Part shown: one piece after another, positions 58,101-64,000 of the stretch
How positions within the stretch are numbered: the first letter of the stretch is position 1
How the letters are laid out: each line of letters opens with the position of its first letter
Translations under genes and position numbers: made by a program
NCBI GenBank assembly: GCA_037074765.1
Contig: JBAMDO010000083.1
Coordinates: 124,001 to 188,000 of the forward strand
DNA: 64,000 nucleotides
Reading direction: 5' to 3'
Source: Mansonella perstans
Lineage: Eukaryota; Nematoda; Chromadorea; Rhabditida; Onchocercidae
The notes under the pieces: generated by a model
What the model saw: the letters and a program-made list of their open reading frames with translations, nothing else
Databases searched by the model: none
What the model was told of the DNA's origin: nothing

Positions 58101-59709
58101 ACGTTATACAGAACGGCCTGATGTGTACAGTTATTTTGATAATGTTTGGAATGATTTTAAATTTACGAGTTCCATTTGGCATTTGAAGAATTGCGGTGTT
58201 CCAGATGCTGACAAGGGTATAACTTGGCGACCGTGTAGAGGATTAAGTAAGGTAATGCAGCAATTTCACTTACGATAAAAAATGTAGCCTAAGCATGTGC
58301 CAAAGATTATGAGGATTTTTTGTTTCATAGGTAGTGGAACAGAAATATTTGGGTTCATTTGTTTTTCTTTTTTTTTAAAATTTTAATATCAATTCTCTCT
58401 TTCTAGCTGGTTTCACAGCTCTGCGATAGTAACGCTCTGCTTGATACTATTATTGTATCGCTGTTTTTATTGTCAAATGCATATCGAAGGTTGTTTATTG
58501 CTGGGTTACATCAATCAGGTGCATGGCGGCTGAAGAAATGTTACAGGGAGCGTTTCCAGCAGAGTCATTTGAAGGTATGATACTGATTGAAAATTTCAGA
58601 TTTTAATTTTGGTGAGATAAAAGGTTCATTATTTGGTTTCAAATGTGAGCAAATTTTTTTTGTTCTGGGTCCATTGCTTGTTTTTCTTCGTGTTTTGTAT
58701 TTATAGTTCAAACTTTTGTTAAATTCTTTTCTGTTCAGTTGCCTAAATTACCATATGCACCAGCCATGGAAAATATTGTGATGACCGCATTCAGCATGTG
58801 TCCAAATCGCCCTTACAAAAAGTTGTCGCATGATGGAGTAAATGATAGTTCAGCATTGTCGACCTGTCTTGATAATGAGTATCAAAATCACACTAGTTCT
58901 CTAGCTACCCAGATTGACTTGCCTTCTACAAGGTAAGCAGATTCCATTATTATTAGTAGACTGAGAAAGTTTTTAATTCAAATGTAGTGTTTAGACATTC
59001 CCGAATACAGCCTTACCTCAAATAAATTAAATATTTTTACAGCAACCAATTTTATTTGCCACTTTTAGATGCAGTTTAATTAATTGTAATTTTTTATAAT
59101 CAACACTGTTTTGCAGTAATCTGTTTTGGGAAGGGCATCCTGGATCAAATTTTGAGTTTATTGTCGATGCCGATGACTCGCGTTTGCCATATTCTAGAAA
59201 GTGAGGATTATTTTCTTTTTTCTTTGTAATAAGTATTCTGATTTTTGAAAATGTTAGTTTTAAAACTTTTTTATAAGATTCCAGCAAACTTTTTTTCAGC
59301 GCTTACGTACGTCTGGTTAGTCCAATGACTTTTGCTGTTCGAGCAAGAGATGGTTCACCGCATGTCGTAGAGGCGACACATCGTGATGATCTCGATTCCT
59401 TACAGTGGTATTGTAGTTGTGGACTGAGGCAGCGGTGTTCTCATATCGCTAGTGTTATGTAAGTTCTTTCCTTATATTGAATCATTATTTCAAGAACGGG
59501 TTGAAATAAATAGTTTAATGCTAAAAATGTGATTCGAAAGTTGATGTTTTCGTATATTTAGAAATCGGCGAAATAATACTGTAATCATGTAATAATGAGT
59601 TTTTGCATAGGATTTGCTATCTATGAAATTACATACAAGAAATTTTTATTGTTCAGAGTATTAATTGTATACTGATCTCAATTTCTTCAGCCAGAAGATC
59701 AACGATTGA
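55185..59709 (+). CDS. WRKY-GCM1/CG-1-like, MULE-transposase-like, SWIM protein (domesticated transposase)
   Basis: Exons: 55185-55390, 55483-55739, 55905-55995, 56097-56246, 56455-56548, 56824-57009, 57107-57383, 57458-57630, 57746-57946, 58075-58251, 58407-58574, 58739-58932, 59117-59200, 59300-59458 and 59691-59709; about 810 residues. The N-terminus is acidic. A DNA-binding-like segment reads LRPVGGTIIVYDC, NDGYRWGRSKGVKL, RTYHFLYD, KKYRFSL, GIMVMHYIGDEKH. This order fits WRKY-GCM1 or CG-1 folds, without the usual zinc ligands. A central block (VSVDYHLSTLAFMHPFF ... VLPIAFMVSS ... RFVIITG ... DAFP) follows MULE transposases. The first Asp is present but the second (ITD) is ITG. The SWIM finger CSCGLRQRCSH ends the protein. 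Intron 1 uses a GCAAGT donor. The acceptor at 57745 is atypical. The last exon is uncertain: the phase-2 donor at 59459 also fits an exon at 60820. Likely a nuclear DNA-binding protein; transposition is unlikely. Confidence 0.78.
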
Positions 59710-62700
59710 TGAACGTATTTATGATATATTGAGAAAGAATGCTAAGTTTGTCGAAAATACTGTTTTTTTGCATGTTATCGGGTTCGAAGTTATTTCATTT
59801 TGGAATTAAAATCACTGCAAATACAGATTTAGCGATAATTTTTATTTTCAACTTGTAAATCGTTGTTTTGGAATTAGATTTGAGTTGCTATTGGGGAGCC
59901 TTTCACCTTGAACTTTCTTCCTGAACCTTTTACCCCACAATTTATTGGCTTCTGCAGTGGTCTTCGCCGCGTTTTGAAATTAGGAAAATTCATTAAGATA
60001 TTCCAAATTTTATCCTTCACTCCGAATGTAAACTTCATATTTTAAATGCGATCTGTTGACTTCCAGTTACTAGATTGGCCTGAAGATTGTATTATCTAGA
60101 TCCTCTTTTTAATGCCGTCAGAAAGTTTTATCATTTTATCCCACTTAGTTTGCAAATTAAAAAACACTCTTCCAGTTTTCTGTTGAGAGTGTTATCAAAG
60201 CATGAAATTGCAGCATGTAAGTATTGATAACTACATCATTTTTGAAACAGGTAAGGAATTGAGCTAATTTTTTAAAAAAGGTTAGAATCTAAGTAAATTT
60301 TAAATGTTTCCGATGAGTTTCTAATGCAAATTAATTACGTATTAAACCAACTGTACGAGGGAAATAGCCTAATACAGTTCATTTAAAGTAATAGAATACA
60401 TCACTCTGAATTTCCATTTCTTTCTGGAATTCTTTTTTACTCTGTATAATTAATTGTATTTTTGTAACATTGGTTGTTTTTGTTTGTTTACTGATCAATT
60501 GGATATAGTAATATTTGCTTGCAGTTACGACTGCAGTTTTTTATATACCTTCATTGTCTTGAGTTTTTTTGGTGAACTGGAAAAAAAAAAAGGTCATTCT
60601 TACGTGTGAGATTTTCAAATCTTAATAAGATACTCAAAGACGATAGTCCAGTTCCCGATTTTTATCAACCATTAAATCTATGAAACCAAATGTTTTGCGT
60701 AGAATGGCGATTATTCCATTAAAAAGAAAATAATTTTAAAAGTGTCACATCATCAATTTCGAGTATTCATTTAGTGATCTACATATTTGACTTATCAATA
60801 AAAACATTGGTAAACGCAGCTCAGTTCGTCTCAGATTGACAGCAACTGATGCAGTCGGTTACATCTACCAGGTTCCTATTTCAGGACACGCATCGTATAT
60901 CCAAATAGCTATAGCAATTTCAGAGCGTGATTCGAAAGTTATAGCGGAAAATGAAGTGTTTTCGATTGTTGTAAGTTTAATGAAATTAGTTAATTCAGCA
61001 GCAGTTGTTATTCAATCCAACTTTCTCATTCCGTGAAGAGAATGGGGTCACCGTTGAAAGCCATGTTGTTTACTTTTTCGATATCAGCATGTCAAAAATG
61101 GTCTCAGATAAAGTCGCTGATTTATTAAGTTAGCAAAATATATTGCATCATGTGTCGAGTATTATTTCTGTTGGAAGAATGTAAAAACGAGTGTGGAAGC
61201 AAAGTAGTGTCGATAATTATGTAGTATCATAATCAATTGGGAATTAAGGTTTTTTTTTTTTTTTTGATTGTTGATTGAAGTAGACAAGTTTGATCATATT
61301 TTATGCGATGCTGTACAAAATTCAAAACTGAGCTGGGATATTTTACAGTGATGTTCGATTACGATGGATTTTTTTGAGATTAGCTATCAAAAAATTTATC
61401 AACAACACCTGATGTATTCAAATGTTATTGTTTCATTCATTTAAGAACCATTAAAGTCACGTCGAAAAAGTCATCGCTTGTCATTTCACCACAATTTGCA
61501 ATAACTCCTTGAAGTGAAAAGAAAATTTCAAGTTGAGCTTGAGTGAAAAAATAAAATTTGAGCTATCTCAGAGAAGTTCAAAGCTGCACTTCCGAACTAC
61601 ACTTGGACAAGCTTTCATCCTTGAAAAGTTGGATATGTTCGAGGTTATTAATATGTCCTGATTTCCTGAAAATCTAGATGTGTTCAAAGCATTGCTGACA
61701 ATATGTTTTGATCCACTTGCAATTCCATGGAATTAAGCATTGGAGTTACTTCATTTTTACAAATTATTTTAAATTCCCACAAACAATTTTAAGTATTGTT
61801 GTGAAAAGCGTCATTAAATTTGAACTGGAAATTTTTCAGAGAATAATACCTTCAACTATTTGTTTAGCATAATGAAAGCATTGTACACTGCAAATAAGAA
61901 AATCCGAGAACTTGCAACTTTTAAATGTATCAACAAATTTTAATTTAACACTGGAAATATATTGTTGAACTTCATGATAAGATTAATTACACATTGCTGT
62001 TTAAAATCCTCTCATACAAAATATTAAATTCATCATTGGTATCAATTTATTAACTGTTACTTTGATTTCTCATTTCTTATAATTTGATACAACATGGCGA
62101 ATAAAAGTTGAAATAGTGAAATTTTTTGAAGCTTAAAGATTGTTAATGATTACTGACCGTATGGGACGATAGAGTAAGTGATTACCGATACAGAGCGATG
62201 CATGCATGTGATTATAAAATGGGATCCAAAACAAAGGTGAATGAATACTTTAGGCAGGAGGATAGTTCCGCAGTCAATCCCAATTGTTGATTTACTTTAT
62301 TCAAGGTGGATAGGCGTAAGGACTTACTGATCTTTTTGAAAAGTTTCCATATTTGATCGCTGATTCCATGTCCTGTTTTCGTCTTTCAGTTGCGATTTGG
62401 TATGTGTACTCCATTTTATCCTCACTTGTTTGATCACCACTTATATTTTTTTCTAATTGCTTTAGTCCAGTTACTGTTCAATATGTGTTCCAGTAAAAGT
62501 CGCTTAATAGTCTTGTCAGTTCTGATTTACAAGACTTTCTGCAAATCATTCGTGATCTCTTCTGTATAAAAAAAAAAAAAAAAGAAAATTCTACCATCAA
62601 AGCTATAAGTTGCGATGGTAAAAAATAATATTTTCTCAAGTTTTTACTTATTCTACGACATCATGAACCGTCAGATTAATAAGAAATGCAATACCAGTTG

Positions 62701-63399
62701 TATGGGTTAATTTCTATTGCCATATCTTTTTTTTCAATTTGGATTTTTACGATAATAATGGTCGTAATTCTTGACCGAATCTAAATGCAAGATCTTTTTT
62801 TCTGACAGATTTTCTTGCAGTGTTTCCAAAAATATTTAATTTTGAAATGAATTAGTTTGGATAAGATCTGAAACTATGACACAAACATACTCTATTAATT
62901 TTTGTATAAAAAATAGGCCATTATGCTCAGAATCTGAACTATGACCGTTCCTCATTTTGCAGTGTATCTCTTTTCATCAATCATTGTTTTCCAGTGGTAT
63001 ATTAATATTTGTCTTTTAAGAATTATCTAATGTCTCTCAAAATAAGAAATGAAATCTTTTTGATCTGTCTCTTTTCTTGATGAAAGAGATTAAATTTTAA
63101 GTTTTGAAGAATTTTCAGTGAAAAATTTGGCGAATAATAATATATCTTATCCTATCAAGAATTTCGAAACTGTATCAAGCAATTTTTGGAGGACTGTTGC
63201 TCTATTTGGGTACAATTTTGTCACACTGTTATTAATTGTACATCAATTAATTTTTTAGCTAAAATAATAATATTTAGTTGCTTTATCCCTTATGATGAAA
63301 TGCAATTAAATGTAAAGTATGGGTAACTAAATTTAGCTAAACGAGAAATGTGCGTCATAAACCTTCTTTTGTTAACACGATCACATCTATTTTCCTTCC
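59710..63399. other. Non-coding region after the SWIM gene
   Basis: About 3.7 kb, AT-rich, with one exon-like segment at 60820-60970 listed separately. The rest has no open frame with splice or homology support. It may be intron if the SWIM gene continues beyond the window. Confidence 0.5.
60820..60970 (+). other. Orphan coding exon, possibly next exon of the SWIM gene
   Basis: Bounded by a GCAG acceptor and a perfect GTAAGT donor. It is open in phase 2 to phase 0 for 50 codons: SVRLRLTATDAVGYIYQVPI, then SGHASYIQIAIAISERDSKV. The entry phase matches the strong donor at 59459, so CSHIASV could continue into this exon. In that case the gene extends past 61 kb. It could also be part of a separate gene. 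Confidence 0.5.
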
Positions 63400-63595
63400 A
63401 TTTTTGAACTATTATCGTTCTGACGAATTGGGTTAAAAATGAAAATGAAATTTGCTATTTATTTGAAATGACAACTATTAGGTTTTCATAATTATAGCTG
63501 AGGAATCTGGTGAAAAGAACAGTAAAAGAAAAACAAATACATTTTTCAGTGGTCAAAACTCAAATTTCGTGTTCGTTCAGTTTGCTGTTGGATTG

Positions 63596-63627
<32 letters not shown>

Positions 63628-64000
63628 CTTTTTACGCCAACGTATTGATTATCAAACTTTGTGCTAATTGTTACTGTCCTTGTTTTCATTTATAAAAAAA
63701 AAGTTAGAGAAAATATAAACACCGTTTGAAATTAATTGGCTACGTAATTAATTATTGATTAAATGGAAACAAGAACAAATAACAAAAATATTAGAAATGA
63801 ATTTCAGCAATGATCCAAATCAATAGCATTCGAATATGTTTGGCTAATAAGGTTACAATTCCAATATATATATATAGTATAGCAAAATTAAAAATATTAA
63901 GCAATTACGAATCTCTGGAACTAACGATTATAACAATTTCATTAGCAAATTTCATTTTCATTTTTAACCCAATTCGTCAGAACAATAATAGTTCAAAAAT
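63400..64000. mobile_element. Inverted-repeat (MITE-like) element at the right edge
   Basis: Bases 63400-63457 and 63943-64000 are reverse complements over 58 positions with one mismatch (C at 63416). The arms enclose about 485 bp containing a run of about 26 T near 63597, no coding sequence and an AT-rich core. The right arm touches the window edge, so the repeat may be longer. This fits a young non-autonomous DNA element or a large hairpin. Confidence 0.8.

Overview
The window is AT-rich, intron-rich animal nuclear DNA. Introns are short to medium with TTTCAG-type acceptors, and the genes read as nematode orthologues. The gene set and base composition fit a clade III (spirurid, probably filarial) nematode. 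That is inference: no ribosomal RNA or other species marker lies in the window. All gene models below were built by hand from splice signals, reading-frame phase and remembered family motifs. LAYOUT. (1) 1-4564, minus: the 5' half of an ABCC/MRP transporter running off the left edge. (2) 4565-10164: non-coding and microsatellite DNA. (3) 10219-20876, minus: a PX-SH3-RhoGAP protein of the ARHGAP32/33 (C. elegans RRC-1) type in at least 16 exons. (4) About 20.9-28.1 kb: non-coding. (5) 28101-30216, plus: an unrecognised type I membrane protein. (6) 33.5-34.7 kb, plus: a chain of five ShKT-type Cys domains with a frame break and a truncated last domain. (7) 35611-41590, plus: an RBM39/CAPER-type splicing factor, complete in 16 exons. 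(8) 43217-44693 (minus) and 46624-47902 (plus): two head-to-head small secreted proteins sharing the pattern C-x10-C-x2-CC ... C-x-CC, apparently diverged duplicates of an unnamed family. (9) 48457-50859, minus: mitochondrial tRNA 2-thiouridylase (TRMU/MnmA). (10) 51411-53904, minus: a complex I assembly factor of the NDUFAF4 family with a long charged C-terminal extension. (11) 55185-59709, plus: a multi-exon protein with a WRKY-GCM1/CG-1-like 'DGYRW' segment, a MULE-transposase-like core and a SWIM zinc finger, best read as a domesticated transposase. (12) 59.7-64 kb: mostly non-coding, with one orphan exon and a 58-bp near-perfect terminal inverted repeat that frames the last 600 bp. HOW THE PARTS RELATE. 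Genes 9 and 10 both act in mitochondria, lie on one strand and are 551 bp apart, so they could be co-transcribed. Genes 10 and 11 diverge from a 1.3-kb spacer containing a CpG-rich palindrome. The two secreted paralogues diverge from a 1.9-kb spacer. Main points for follow-up: the domesticated-transposase gene, the divergent secreted pair, a Gly-to-Arg change in RBM39 at the residue that controls aryl-sulfonamide degradation in human RBM39, loss of the PNP motif in TRMU, a local cluster of GC-AG introns, and the right-edge inverted-repeat element.
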